DNA of 64,000 nucleotides. It comes from an uncultured Bacteroidales bacterium. GTDB taxonomy: Bacteria > Bacteroidota > Bacteroidia > Bacteroidales > UBA932. Of the stretch, positions 47,932-56,117 are shown piece after piece. The position numbers and the translations under genes were made by a program. The notes under the pieces were generated by a model. It did no database searches. It was not told the origin of the DNA and saw only the letters and a program-made list of their open reading frames with translations. The DNA lies in assembly GCA_900318015.1 (NCBI GenBank), contig ONJB01000001.1:62001-126000 (forward strand), in the 5' to 3' direction. Within the stretch, counting starts at the first letter, position 1; each line of letters opens with the position of its first letter.

Positions 47932-48855
47932 TCAGTTAAAGGTGGTCGGGATATCGTTCGTGCCCCAAGGGGTGACCTCGACCGTGAAGATGATGTCGGA
48001 GACGTCGTCGGACGGATCGGGGATGTTCGGGTCGTTGTTGTTGCCGTCGCCGTCGGTGTCCGGAAGGATCAGGTTGTTGTTCTGGCCCTGGACAAGATTG
48101 ACAGTGGCGTGCTTGGTGTAGGTCTGCGACCAGTCGCCCTTGGAAATGGTGTAGGTGGTGGTCAGCTCATAGCTGCCGGGAACCAGCCACAGATCGTTGT
48201 CGGCGCTGTGGTAGGTCGCTCCATCGGCGATACCCACACCGGCGGAAGCGGTGCCGACCAGATACACGGCTGCGGAAGCGCTGCCACGGGTCCAGGCGTC
48301 GGTCGAGACGTTATAGGTGCCGGCGTAGATCGGGGTGAGGGTGACAGTCAGGTTGGAGACGGTGTAACCGGCATGGGCCTTCATGTCAACGGTGCCGACC
48401 TGGCAGAGGATATGGTTGAACGTAAGCAGGTTTTTGGCCTTGTAGGTCGCAGCACTCTTGTAGGCGGCCACGATGTCTGCGTCGCTGTTCGCGACGGCGA
48501 TGGTCGTACCGGAAGCGGCGAAGGTCAGAGGAGCGTTCGCGGCGGCGAAATTCCACGAAACGGACTCGGACGGCCAGAACTTGCCACCGGTGAAGTCCCC
48601 GCCGGCGGCGCCGGTGAAGGCACCATCATTCCAGACGAGAGTCTGGGAAGAGGCGGCGCCGGAGGTGGCGACCACGTTGAAGGCGGTAAGGTTGGCGGCC
48701 ACGGTCTCGGTCACGCCGGTACCGCGGGTTTCCGGAGCGCGCGTCGCGAAGACGATCTCGTCACCGTACTCGGGGGCGACGGAAGCGGATTCGACCTTGT
48801 TGCAGGACACCGCAGCGACGGCGGCGACCAAAGAAAGGAAAAGGATCTTTTTCAT
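47932..48855 (-). CDS. Fimbrillin-A-associated type fimbrillin lipoprotein
   Basis: 307 aa. Lipobox VSC (MKKILFLSLVAAVAAVSCNKVES). The mature part has TRAPETRGTGVTET, then ATSGAASSQTLVWNDGAFTGAAGGDFTGGKFWPSE, the GGKFWP motif common to this family. It continues with ILCQVGTVDMKAHAGYTVSNLTVTLTPIYAGTYN and NDLWLVPGSYELTTTYTISKGDWSQTYTKHATVNLVQGQNNNL. It ends in a VTPW-containing strand (IIFTVEVTPWGTNDIPTTFN). It is clearly a paralogue of the next gene (48868-49764), arising from tandem duplication. It is a structural subunit of the fimbria. Confidence 0.82.
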   Translation of the reverse strand: MKKILFLSLVAAVAAVSCNKVESASVAPEYGDEIVFATRAPETRGTGVTETVAANLTAFNVVATSGAASSQTLVWNDGAFTGAAGGDFTGGKFWPSESVSWNFAAANAPLTFAASGTTIAVANSDADIVAAYKSAATYKAKNLLTFNHILCQVGTVDMKAHAGYTVSNLTVTLTPIYAGTYNVSTDAWTRGSASAAVYLVGTASAGVGIADGATYHSADNDLWLVPGSYELTTTYTISKGDWSQTYTKHATVNLVQGQNNNLILPDTDGDGNNNDPNIPDPSDDVSDIIFTVEVTPWGTNDIPTTFN

Positions 48856-48867
48856 TGTTCAGTTGAA

Positions 48868-49764
48868 TTAAAAATTGACATCGACATGCTGGTCGCTCCA
48901 AGGAGTGACGGTCACATTGAACTCGATCTCGGCGACGTCGTCGTCGTCCGGACCGATATTAGGCAACTCCACGCCACCGGAGGTGGTGGGGCCGATATTG
49001 TTGTTCTTGCCCTGCACCAGGGTCACCGTAGCGGTCTTGGAATAGGACTTCGAGAATGCGTCCTTGGTAATCGTATAGGTGGCAGTGAGCACATACGCGC
49101 CCGGGACAAGCCAGAGGTCGTTATCAGAGGACTCGACGGCCCCGCCTTCCGTGGTGATGTTCACACCCGCGTTCGCAGTACCGAGGATATAGGTGGCGCT
49201 GCCGGCGTTGCCGGGAGTCCAGGTGTCGGTCTTGAGATTGTAGGTGCCGCTGGTTTTCGGCTGCAGGGAGATCTTGATGTTCTCGGCCTTGTAACCGGCC
49301 TTCACCTTGACACGGACCGTACCGACCTGCGCGAAGATATGCTCCAGGGTGGCCGTGTTGGTCGCCTTGAACGTCGGGGTGGCGATATAGTCGACCACGA
49401 TATCCGTGTTGGCGTTAGCAGGGGAGACGGTGGCACCGGCGGAGGTGTGCGTCAGAGCCACGTTCGAGAGGTAGAAGTGGTAGTTCGGATTGGTAGACGG
49501 CCAGAATTTGCCGCCCTTCCAAACGCTGCCGGACTTGGTGTAGGAAGCGCTCGTGAACACCGACGTCTCACTGTTGGAGCCGGTCGTGGCGGTCACGTAG
49601 AGCGTGGACAGATTGGAGGTGGTCACCTCCGTGGCGCGGGTCTCCGCACCGAGAGTGAAAACGATCTCCTCCGCCTCGACGTTCTCGGCGGCAGGAATCT
49701 CCTTGTTGCAAGCGACAAGGGCAAGGGCGGCGACGGCCGCGGCGAAAATATAACGTGTCTTCAT
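48868..49764 (-). CDS. Fimbrillin lipoprotein, tandem paralogue
   Basis: 298 aa. Lipobox VAC (MKTRYIFAAAVAALALVACNKEIP). It shows the same order of blocks as its neighbour: TRATEVTTSNLSTLYVTATTGS, GGKFWPSTNPNYHFYLSNVAL, IFAQVGTVRVKVKAGYKAENIKISLQPKTSGTYNLKTDTW, NDLWLVPGAYVLTATYTITKDAFSKSYSKTATVTLVQGKNNN, and the end EFNVTVTPWSDQHVDVNF. The two genes are separated by 12 bases. The divergence is enough that both probably form distinct subunits of one fimbria. Confidence 0.82.
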   Translation of the reverse strand: MKTRYIFAAAVAALALVACNKEIPAAENVEAEEIVFTLGAETRATEVTTSNLSTLYVTATTGSNSETSVFTSASYTKSGSVWKGGKFWPSTNPNYHFYLSNVALTHTSAGATVSPANANTDIVVDYIATPTFKATNTATLEHIFAQVGTVRVKVKAGYKAENIKISLQPKTSGTYNLKTDTWTPGNAGSATYILGTANAGVNITTEGGAVESSDNDLWLVPGAYVLTATYTITKDAFSKSYSKTATVTLVQGKNNNIGPTTSGGVELPNIGPDDDDVAEIEFNVTVTPWSDQHVDVNF

Positions 49765-49776
49765 ATTCTTGGTTGA

Positions 49777-50844
49777 TTAAATGGTGATTGTTCCTCCGTT
49801 GACAAGCTCGACAGTCCAGTCGTTGACCGTGATCGTGAAGCCCTGGTCGAAGCCGACAATCGGCCTCTCCTCGTCATCGTCGTCCGGATCGTCGGGGTCG
49901 TGACGGCCATCGTCCTTGTTACCAAGACGGGTGATGACGAGCTCGTTGATCTCGTAGCTCTTGTTGGACTGGATACCGGTGATGGCGATAGGGTAGTTGT
50001 AAAGCTCGCCGCCGATCTCAGCACGGACAAGCAGTCGCACGGCACGCGGGGTAAACGCGGTCTCGCCGGCGGCGAGGCCGACCTTCGCGTCGAAGCCGTT
50101 CGGCATCGTGTAGAAGAAATGAGCCGTCTCGTAGGACGCGCCCTTGGCGACAGTGCCGTCGGCGACGGCAATCTCGTCATAGGTGTAGCTGCCGAGGTTG
50201 TTGGAGGCCTCGTAACCACGACGGTTGTACCAAACCTGGTCCGCAACCTCAGAACCGCCGTACATGGCCTTGCCGGTCGCGTTGGTAAGATACACGCTCT
50301 TCAGGACGAAAGAGGCGGCCTGGGCGTCATTGTCGAAACCGTTGGTGATCTTGCGGATCACGACACGGGCGGCGAAACGGTCAACCGGGATCTTGACGCG
50401 ACCGTCCGCCTGAAGGGTGGCGGTCGTGTGACCGATCATCTGAAAGTTGGACGGAGAATCGCCGGACACGGCCAGGACGGACTCGACGGCCAGCAAGTCG
50501 GAAAGCTTCGTGATACCAGACACGGCGGAATTGTTCACGACCGCATAGATCTGACGGGCTCCGGCGGTGCAGCTCACGGTAGCTTCCACGGAATTCACAG
50601 AAGCATGCCCGTCAAGGACGTCGCCGTTGAAGACGAAAACGTCGAGGGTGTTGACCTTCGCCTCGTCGGCGGAGTCGTTACGTCCGCTCTGTGCGGTCAC
50701 ACCCGTGGCACGAGTGAGGCCTGGACCCGAAATACCGAAGGTGACTTTAATCTTTTCAGCAGGAACATCTGTAGTGTTCTTGCTACAAGCCACCATCCCG
50801 ACCAGAGCCAGGAAAGAAGCGAAAATGCAGGAAATCTTCTTCAT
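49777..50844 (-). CDS. FimA/Mfa1-type major fimbrillin
   Basis: 355 aa. Lipobox VAC (MKKISCIFASFLALVGMVACSKNT). The mature part contains LTRATGVTAQSGRNDSADEAKVNTLDVFVFNGDVLDGHASV, the FimA-type start, with an Arg-containing site where gingipain-like proteases cut in Porphyromonas. A further block, IPVDRFAARVVIRKITNGF ... SFVLKSVYLTNATGK, and the C-terminal GFTITVNDWTVELVNGGTITI strand follow. The paralogue at 50945-52048 has the same plan. It is likely the major shaft subunit. Confidence 0.8.
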   Translation of the reverse strand: MKKISCIFASFLALVGMVACSKNTTDVPAEKIKVTFGISGPGLTRATGVTAQSGRNDSADEAKVNTLDVFVFNGDVLDGHASVNSVEATVSCTAGARQIYAVVNNSAVSGITKLSDLLAVESVLAVSGDSPSNFQMIGHTTATLQADGRVKIPVDRFAARVVIRKITNGFDNDAQAASFVLKSVYLTNATGKAMYGGSEVADQVWYNRRGYEASNNLGSYTYDEIAVADGTVAKGASYETAHFFYTMPNGFDAKVGLAAGETAFTPRAVRLLVRAEIGGELYNYPIAITGIQSNKSYEINELVITRLGNKDDGRHDPDDPDDDDEERPIVGFDQGFTITVNDWTVELVNGGTITI

Positions 50845-50944
50845 AAACTAATCATTCAACTCGATTGATTCCTAGATTGAACCTTCGGGCCGCCCGCCAA
50901 TGAAAAGAAACATCGAAAGAGATCACGGACGGCCTTCAGGCCCT

Positions 50945-52048
50945 TTAGATACGAATGGTTCCGAGATTCAGACCGACCTCCCACTCACTCACGGTGATGG
51001 TCACCTGCGTGTCGCCCGTCTCAATGGGCTTGTACGGATCAAGGCCAGGGAGGCGGGTGATGCAAACCTCGTCGATGACATAGGTCTTGTTGCGCTCCAG
51101 ATGAGGTAGCGCAATCGGATAGTAACCGAGAGTCTGACCGGGACGCTCCTCGGGAGCGATCACGATAGGCTCACCGGCGCCGTCCAGCATGGTAGCCTCG
51201 ATAACGAGCATCGTACCGCGCGGGACCCAGTCCGCAGAATAATCCGGAGTATAGCCGTCCACGTCGGTGCCGAAGGCGTTCGGATACGGATAGAAGACGT
51301 GCTCCTGACGGTAGCTGTTATCGGTCACAAGCGTTTCGCCTTCGTAGACGCTGTTCTTGACCACCACGGCGGTCAGCGCGTCATAAAGCAGGCCGTCATA
51401 AGCCTCGTCCTCATGCTTGAGCTTGTTCACCCAGGCGGCAGGCGTGCCGGAGACATCATAGTTGTTGTCGCCAGCGACATTGATCAAATACAGGCCATGA
51501 ATGCGTACCGACCAATTCTTCTTGTATTCCTTCAAGTCCGCAGAGATTTTGTTGATGGACACGCGGGAGACGATACGCTTCACGGTGATAGGAACCTGTC
51601 CTCCGTCCACCAAGTCCTGCGTCACGTTGCCGGTCATGACGAACGAGTCGACGGCATTCTCTGAGAGGGCGGTCACGGCGGCCTTCAGGCCGTCGAGCGT
51701 CATCACGGCGTCAAGGTCCGGGGCGTTGACCACGGCCCACACGGCACGCTCGCCGGAGGTGGCGGGCACCAGAGCGCTGAGCGCGTCGGTCACCTTGCGG
51801 TAGGCCTCACGGTCATTGCCCTTGAAAACAAAGATCTGAAGGCTGTTCACCTTCGCCTCCGAGGCGGCATCGTTGCGACCTTCCTGGTTGACCAGTCCGG
51901 TGACGCGAGTGGCAGATGCGCCGCGGATTTCGACCGTCACCTCGACGGGATATCCCGGAGTCTCGGTTACGGGTGCTGCCGGCTCCCGATTGCAGGAGAC
52001 CAGCGCCATCGCTGTCAGAACAGCGGAGAAAAGCAGTGCTTTCTTCAT
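50945..52048 (-). CDS. FimA-type fimbrillin lipoprotein
   Basis: 367 aa from the ATG at 52048 (MKKALLFSAVLTAMALVSCNREPA). This start gives the lipobox VSC and avoids a long non-signal extension. The mature start, ATRVTGLVNQEGRNDAASEAKVNSLQIFVFKGNDREAYRKV, is closely parallel to the downstream FimA-type gene. The block VPITVKRIVSRVSINKISADLKEYKKNWSVRIHGLYLINVAGDNNYDVSG matches the family core. It ends VTITVSEWEVGLNLGTIRI. It lies 50 bases after the OmpA-like gene and is the first fimbrillin of the operon. Confidence 0.8.
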   Translation of the reverse strand: MKKALLFSAVLTAMALVSCNREPAAPVTETPGYPVEVTVEIRGASATRVTGLVNQEGRNDAASEAKVNSLQIFVFKGNDREAYRKVTDALSALVPATSGERAVWAVVNAPDLDAVMTLDGLKAAVTALSENAVDSFVMTGNVTQDLVDGGQVPITVKRIVSRVSINKISADLKEYKKNWSVRIHGLYLINVAGDNNYDVSGTPAAWVNKLKHEDEAYDGLLYDALTAVVVKNSVYEGETLVTDNSYRQEHVFYPYPNAFGTDVDGYTPDYSADWVPRGTMLVIEATMLDGAGEPIVIAPEERPGQTLGYYPIALPHLERNKTYVIDEVCITRLPGLDPYKPIETGDTQVTITVSEWEVGLNLGTIRI

Positions 52049-52098
52049 AGTATGGAACATTAAAAAACGGATATAATTGTGCTTGATCACAAGTTCAC

Positions 52099-54108
52099 TC
52101 AAAAGCCGAGGTCGTCGTCGATGTCCTCCTGCCTGTTCAAGCCGTAGAGCTTGATAAGGGCGGAAATCTCCGGATCGAGGTTGCCCCGGTGGACGTAGGT
52201 CTGGTCCTGCCGGCAGGCGTCCATGTAACACTGTATGGCCTTCTGCGCATCCCCGTTACGGGAATGCAGGATGGCCAGGAGGTAGTTCACCTGCGGCGTC
52301 CTCTCGAGGTTCTGCAGGATGAGCATCGCGGAGGCGTTGCGCTCGGCGGCCATGTACGCGACGGCGGCATTGTAGTCCTGGTAAGGGCCAAGGATCTTCA
52401 CGGCCTCGTCATAGTCCATGTCGCGCAGCAGCTGGACGCCATCCATATATCTCTGGTCGAGCTCGGTCGTATGGACCGTGTCCTTGACCATTCCCTTCCT
52501 CGCCAAGTGGAACTCGAAGTCCACCACGCGAAGGGAGGCATACAGGCTGTCAACGAGGAAATGGTAGTAGTCGTCACCCTTCATCCTCGCCTCGCGCTGG
52601 TCCTTGTCGCGGATTCCCTCGTGGGAGAAATACCGCTCCTTCTGCTCGTCCGTCAAGCGGTACTCGTTCCGGACCAGGCGGTCCAGCAGCTCCCAGTTCT
52701 CGGGCACGCTCCGGGTGATGAAACGGATACGGGGGATGGTCGTCCGCGTCGAGACGACATTGCCCTGCTCGTCGACGGAGAAACCGCCCTCACGGGCGAC
52801 CTGCCGCCTGTAGTCGTTCATGAAATCCTCGAAGTAACGGACCACGGCCTCGCCCCTCCGCTTGGAAAGGGCGCCGTTGGTGGCCCAGGAGCCCTCGGGG
52901 GAGGCGTTCGCGGTGACCACGATGCTGTCCAGGTCATAGACCTCGTTGCGCAAGAGGTCCGTGAGGTTGTCCTTCACGAAACCAATCTGCTCGTAGTTGT
53001 CGGCGAGGTCCAGCCGGATCTCGGACCGGCCCTGGGCGAACTCGATGCGGTAGGAGGCATTCGCCTCCGCCCGGCGTTCGATGACGCGGGTGAGATAATG
53101 CTCGGTGGGGTCCGCAAACGAGGAGATCGAGCTGATATAGAAGGTCAGCGGCTCGCTCCGGGGAATGGTATAGATCTTCTTGTCCTGCTCATAGATGCTT
53201 CCCGACAGGAGGATGTCCACCTTGCGGAGCTTGGGACGGGTATTGATCGTCTGGATGTAATTGTAGACGAAATCGCCGTTGATATCCTGGATAACCGTAT
53301 CGAGACGGATGCCCTCAGAGACGATCGGGGCCTTCACGTAACGGCGGAACATCTTGTCGCGGTCGCGCAGCCGCCTGGCGTTCCTTCTCTTCGCGAGAGA
53401 ATTTGTATAGTGCTCCACGGCCTCCTGCTCCGAGACCCCATAGTAACTGAAGAACATCTCGTCCGACACCTCGGTGGAGTCGGTCTTAAAGGCGAACACA
53501 TCGGGGATGTTCCTGGCGAGGAAGCGCTCCAGCTGCTTGACGTTGATGAACTTGGTGGTGTCAGAGATGATCTTCGAAAGGAACTTCTCGTATTGCTGGT
53601 ATCCCTTCAGCTGGGCCCTGCGGTAGTCGCGCCCGGTGATCACGACGGGCTCCAGCCTGGTGGAGTCCCCGAGGATGAACATGTCGGGATAGAACCGCAG
53701 CTGCCAGGCGCCGTCCTGCATGTCCTTGGGGACAACCACCTGGAAGTTGAGGTCGATCTTGCCCCGGCGCTCCGCAATGTTGCGGAAGCGGGCGGTGACG
53801 ATGGCGGCCTGCAGGACGTCCGTGGCGACCATCTCGCCGGACTCCTCGTCCCGGATTGCCTTCATGATGAGGACGTCCTTGCCCGACTCGTCCTTGACGA
53901 CGACGGTGTCGCTCTTGCTCTGACGGAACTCAAGTTCGGGGATGTCGCTCTCCTGGGGGAGGACGAGCTGCGCGCTGAGCTGCTTCTCCTGCACGTTGCG
54001 GATCTTGCTGGGACCGCCGCAGGAAAGGACGAAAACCCCGGCCAGGAGCACTCCGGCCAAGACGAGAGAGTAGGCGTGTCCGATCTTTCTCATATCCTTT
54101 CCCTCCAT
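52099..54108 (-). CDS. OmpA-like lipoprotein of the fimbrial operon (DUF3868-type)
   Basis: 669 aa. The ATG at 54108 overlaps the stop of the upstream gene (TGATG), so coupling fixes this start (MEGKDMRKIGHAYS). Lipobox LSC (GVLLAGVFVLSCGGPS, Cys about 30). The centre contains a long family-specific beta region (WQLRFYPDMFILGDSTRLEPVVITGRDYRRAQLKGYQQYEKFLSKII). An OmpA-like part is at about 385-480 (LDSIVVTANASPEGSWATNGALSKRRGEAVVRYFED), which can bind peptidoglycan. Helical TPR-like repeats fill the C-terminus (AVKILGPYQDYNAAVAYMAAER ... NYLLAILHSRNGDAQKAIQCYMDAC). DUF3868/DUF3575 pairs are the usual first genes of Bacteroides fimbrial loci. Confidence 0.75.
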   Translation of the reverse strand: MEGKDMRKIGHAYSLVLAGVLLAGVFVLSCGGPSKIRNVQEKQLSAQLVLPQESDIPELEFRQSKSDTVVVKDESGKDVLIMKAIRDEESGEMVATDVLQAAIVTARFRNIAERRGKIDLNFQVVVPKDMQDGAWQLRFYPDMFILGDSTRLEPVVITGRDYRRAQLKGYQQYEKFLSKIISDTTKFINVKQLERFLARNIPDVFAFKTDSTEVSDEMFFSYYGVSEQEAVEHYTNSLAKRRNARRLRDRDKMFRRYVKAPIVSEGIRLDTVIQDINGDFVYNYIQTINTRPKLRKVDILLSGSIYEQDKKIYTIPRSEPLTFYISSISSFADPTEHYLTRVIERRAEANASYRIEFAQGRSEIRLDLADNYEQIGFVKDNLTDLLRNEVYDLDSIVVTANASPEGSWATNGALSKRRGEAVVRYFEDFMNDYRRQVAREGGFSVDEQGNVVSTRTTIPRIRFITRSVPENWELLDRLVRNEYRLTDEQKERYFSHEGIRDKDQREARMKGDDYYHFLVDSLYASLRVVDFEFHLARKGMVKDTVHTTELDQRYMDGVQLLRDMDYDEAVKILGPYQDYNAAVAYMAAERNASAMLILQNLERTPQVNYLLAILHSRNGDAQKAIQCYMDACRQDQTYVHRGNLDPEISALIKLYGLNRQEDIDDDLGF

Positions 54109-54707
54109 CAGAACACGAAAATCAGGGATATGAAGACGTCATCGGGCAGGATGAAGAACTTCCTGCCCTGGTCGACGACCGAACCGCAGTTGGTGCAGCG
54201 GTAGGTCCGATAGGCCGTCTGGCCTCCCCACAGCCCGGCGCCGAACTCAATGTTCCAGTTCCGGGAGAGGATGTGCGTGTAGCCCGCACCGATACCGACG
54301 CCAAAGGCGTCGCCCTCCTCCGCCGTATGGTGGAAAAGACCGCCACGGTTGTACTCCATGTACTGGCCCCTGGCGTATCCCCACCAGCCGGAGTAGATGT
54401 ACCACGGCCACCAACGGATGCCGAGGTTGTAGGCCTGCTTGCGGTTCTCGAACTGGCGTTCGTCGTCGCCGGCCCAATCCGTGAAGCGGTCCTCCGGATC
54501 GCCCTTGCGGAACGTCCAGTTGTTGTAGCGCATGCCGGCGTGCAGGGAAAAGTGCTGTGCGACAGCCACGCCCGCCTCAAGGTTGGCCGTGCCGAGGTTC
54601 GCCCACTCTACGAAATTGGTCGAGACAGAATAACGCTGAGCCGATGCCGTCGCGCACATGCCGAAAAGGACGGCCGAAAAGGACAGGGCGAATGTTAAAA
54701 ATCTCAT
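54108..54707 (-). CDS. DUF3575-type outer-membrane beta-barrel protein
   Basis: 199 aa from the ATG at 54707 (MRFLTFALSFSAVLFGMCATASAQ); 9 bases more are possible. Signal peptide cleaved after ASA. The mature protein is a small barrel: YSVSTNFVEWANLGTANLEAGVAVAQHFSLHAGMRYNNWTF, KQAYNLGIRWWPWYIYSGWWGYARGQYMEYNRGG, GDAFGVGIGAGYTHILSRNWNIEFGAGLWGGQ, ending FISLIFVF with a terminal Phe. This is the DUF3575 pattern. It is the first gene of the fimbrial operon, so promoter and regulation act just upstream. Confidence 0.82.
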   Translation of the reverse strand: MRFLTFALSFSAVLFGMCATASAQRYSVSTNFVEWANLGTANLEAGVAVAQHFSLHAGMRYNNWTFRKGDPEDRFTDWAGDDERQFENRKQAYNLGIRWWPWYIYSGWWGYARGQYMEYNRGGLFHHTAEEGDAFGVGIGAGYTHILSRNWNIEFGAGLWGGQTAYRTYRCTNCGSVVDQGRKFFILPDDVFISLIFVF

Positions 54708-54756
54708 TTCTATCAAAAAGTTTCGTCTCTCCTGGGGAGAGAACCGTTACTGGCGG

Positions 54757-54788
54757 CAAATATAAGGGATTTCCGAAAAAATAAAAAA
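54757..54788 (-). promoter_or_regulatory. Promoter of the fimbrial operon
   Basis: Minus strand: -7 box TATATTTG at 54764-54757, with a T-rich element (TTTT) about 20 bases upstream at 54788-54785. The leader is about 40 bases. An inverted repeat, TTCCGAAA ... TTTCGGAA (54771-54798), overlaps the spacer and -33 region and would suit an operator. Confidence 0.55.
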
Positions 54789-54832
54789 ACTTTCGGAACA
54801 AATTAAAACGTCTACACCAAAATTCTAAGACA

Positions 54833-54854
54833 AATTATACAAAACGGCCTGACA
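54833..54854 (-). promoter_or_regulatory. Shared 22-bp motif, copy 3 (upstream of fimbriae)
   Basis: Plus strand reads AATTATACAAAACGG then CCTGACA. A 20-base block, TTTCGGAACAAATTAAAACG, at 54791-54810 is also shared with the tra promoter region, and the distance between block and motif is nearly the same in both (about 29 and 31 bases). Confidence 0.5.
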
Positions 54855-55048
54855 TCTAACCTTTCCCTCCAGAACAGAATTCCCGACGCGTCAGTCGGCA
54901 ATTCTGTTTTTCCTCCTGCAAGCAAAGGCCCTGGCGTGCCTTTGCGGGAAATAATAATCAAGAATTCATCATATACATCCATGAGAATCCATCTGGAAAA
55001 ACCACCTTAACAGACACTGAAAATTTCTCTCCCAAAACGTCAAAATTC
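54855..55048. other. Intergenic hairpins between fimbrial and SSB promoters
   Basis: No gene was seen. A terminator-like hairpin, AACAGAATT ... AATTCTGTTTTT, lies at 54873-54911, and a second hairpin, GCAAAGGC ... GCCTTTGC, at about 54922-54945. They may insulate the two divergent operons or belong to a small transcript on the plus strand; no clear promoter for such a transcript was found. Confidence 0.4.
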
Positions 55049-55079
55049 TTTGACTATCAAGAGAAATTCACTATCTTTG
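55049..55079 (+). promoter_or_regulatory. Promoter of the right-hand operon
   Basis: TTTG at 55049-55052, 19-base spacer, TATCTTTG at 55072-55079. Perfect Bacteroidetes match, with a leader of about 43 bases to the ATG at 55129. The best promoter in the window. Confidence 0.8.
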
Positions 55080-55128
55080 TAACTGAAGACAACAAGAAAT
55101 TAGACAACCATAAAACCATCAGACAACC

Positions 55129-56106
55129 ATGTTTCCTGACTATCAGAACAACGGTGCCTCCCAGCAGGGAGGCGGAAGAAGGGGCGGCTTCCAGCGCCAG
55201 CCCAAGGAAGACCCGGTGAACAGCGTGACCCTGTGCGGCATCGTGCGTTCCCGCTCCCGCGACAACGTGATCAAGGTGATCACCTGGCCCGACGGCGGCG
55301 GCGTCATCCACTTCAACCTCGAAGTGGACACCCCCGAGGGCAACGACCAGTACGGCCGGCCCCGCGTGTCGAAGGGCTGGTACAACGTCAACATGAAGAC
55401 GAACAACGGGAAGAAGCCCATCACGCTCAACGACCTTCGCTCCATCCTCCCCGGGATGAAGATCCTCATCCGGGGCAAACTCAAGAACGAGAAGTACCCG
55501 ATCCGCGAACTCAACAAGGAGATCCCGATCACGGTCGTGGACGCCTACTACTTCGAGATGAAGGAGAGCGAGCTCCAGCAGTACGGTCCCCAGCAGCCCC
55601 CGCAGGGCGGCTTCTACGGCCAGGGCGCGCCCGCACCCCAGCAGGGTTGGGGACAGCAGGGCGGATACCCCGCTCAGCAGGGCGGCTATCCCGCCCCCGG
55701 TCCTCAGTACGTCCCCCAGCCGTCCCCGTACGGTCCGCAGGGATACCAGGCCCCCCAGCAGGGCGCATATCCTCCTCAGGTGCCCGCGCAGGGAGCCCCG
55801 GCCGGCTATCCCGCACAGCAGCAGAGCTCGGCCTACGGCCCCGGCTACGGCCAGCAGCCCCCGCAGGGCGGATACCAGCAACAGCCTCCCCAGGGCGGCT
55901 ACCAGCAGCAGCCTCCGCAGCCGCAGGCGGCACCGGGCCAGCCGGCGCCTCCCTACTACCGGCCGCCCCAGCAGGGCGCTCCCGCGCCCCAGAACGCACC
56001 GGCCCCCCAGGCGGCCCAAGGAGCACAAGGCGGTCCTGCAGTGCTTGAGGATCTGCCTCCTGATATCCCCGACGGTGCACCCGTCCGTGACATCAACCTC
56101 GGTTAA
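55129..56106 (+). CDS. SSB-like OB-fold protein with long disordered tail
   Basis: 325 aa. Residues about 30-145 look like a single OB fold: NSVTLCGIVRSRSRDNVIKVITWPDGGGVIHFNLEVDTPEGN, then GWYNVNMKTNNGKKPITLNDLRSILPGMKILIRGKLKNEKYPI, similar to single-stranded-DNA-binding proteins. Residues about 150-300 are a Gln/Pro/Gly-rich tail with GGYP, QQPPQGGY and related short repeats, and the end (LEDLPPDIPDGAPVRDINLG) is acidic, as in SSB tails that recruit partners, although the classic DDDIPF tip is absent. It probably coats single-stranded plasmid DNA during replication or transfer. It is the first gene of a long plus-strand operon. Confidence 0.7.
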   Translation: MFPDYQNNGASQQGGGRRGGFQRQPKEDPVNSVTLCGIVRSRSRDNVIKVITWPDGGGVIHFNLEVDTPEGNDQYGRPRVSKGWYNVNMKTNNGKKPITLNDLRSILPGMKILIRGKLKNEKYPIRELNKEIPITVVDAYYFEMKESELQQYGPQQPPQGGFYGQGAPAPQQGWGQQGGYPAQQGGYPAPGPQYVPQPSPYGPQGYQAPQQGAYPPQVPAQGAPAGYPAQQQSSAYGPGYGQQPPQGGYQQQPPQGGYQQQPPQPQAAPGQPAPPYYRPPQQGAPAPQNAPAPQAAQGAQGGPAVLEDLPPDIPDGAPVRDINLG

Positions 56107-56117
56107 ACAGCAACACA

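Noticed and set aside
46597..49776. 1059-codon plus-strand open frame opposite the fimbrillins
   Set aside because: It spans four real minus-strand genes and their gaps; composition is Gly/Arg/Val/His-rich without motifs.
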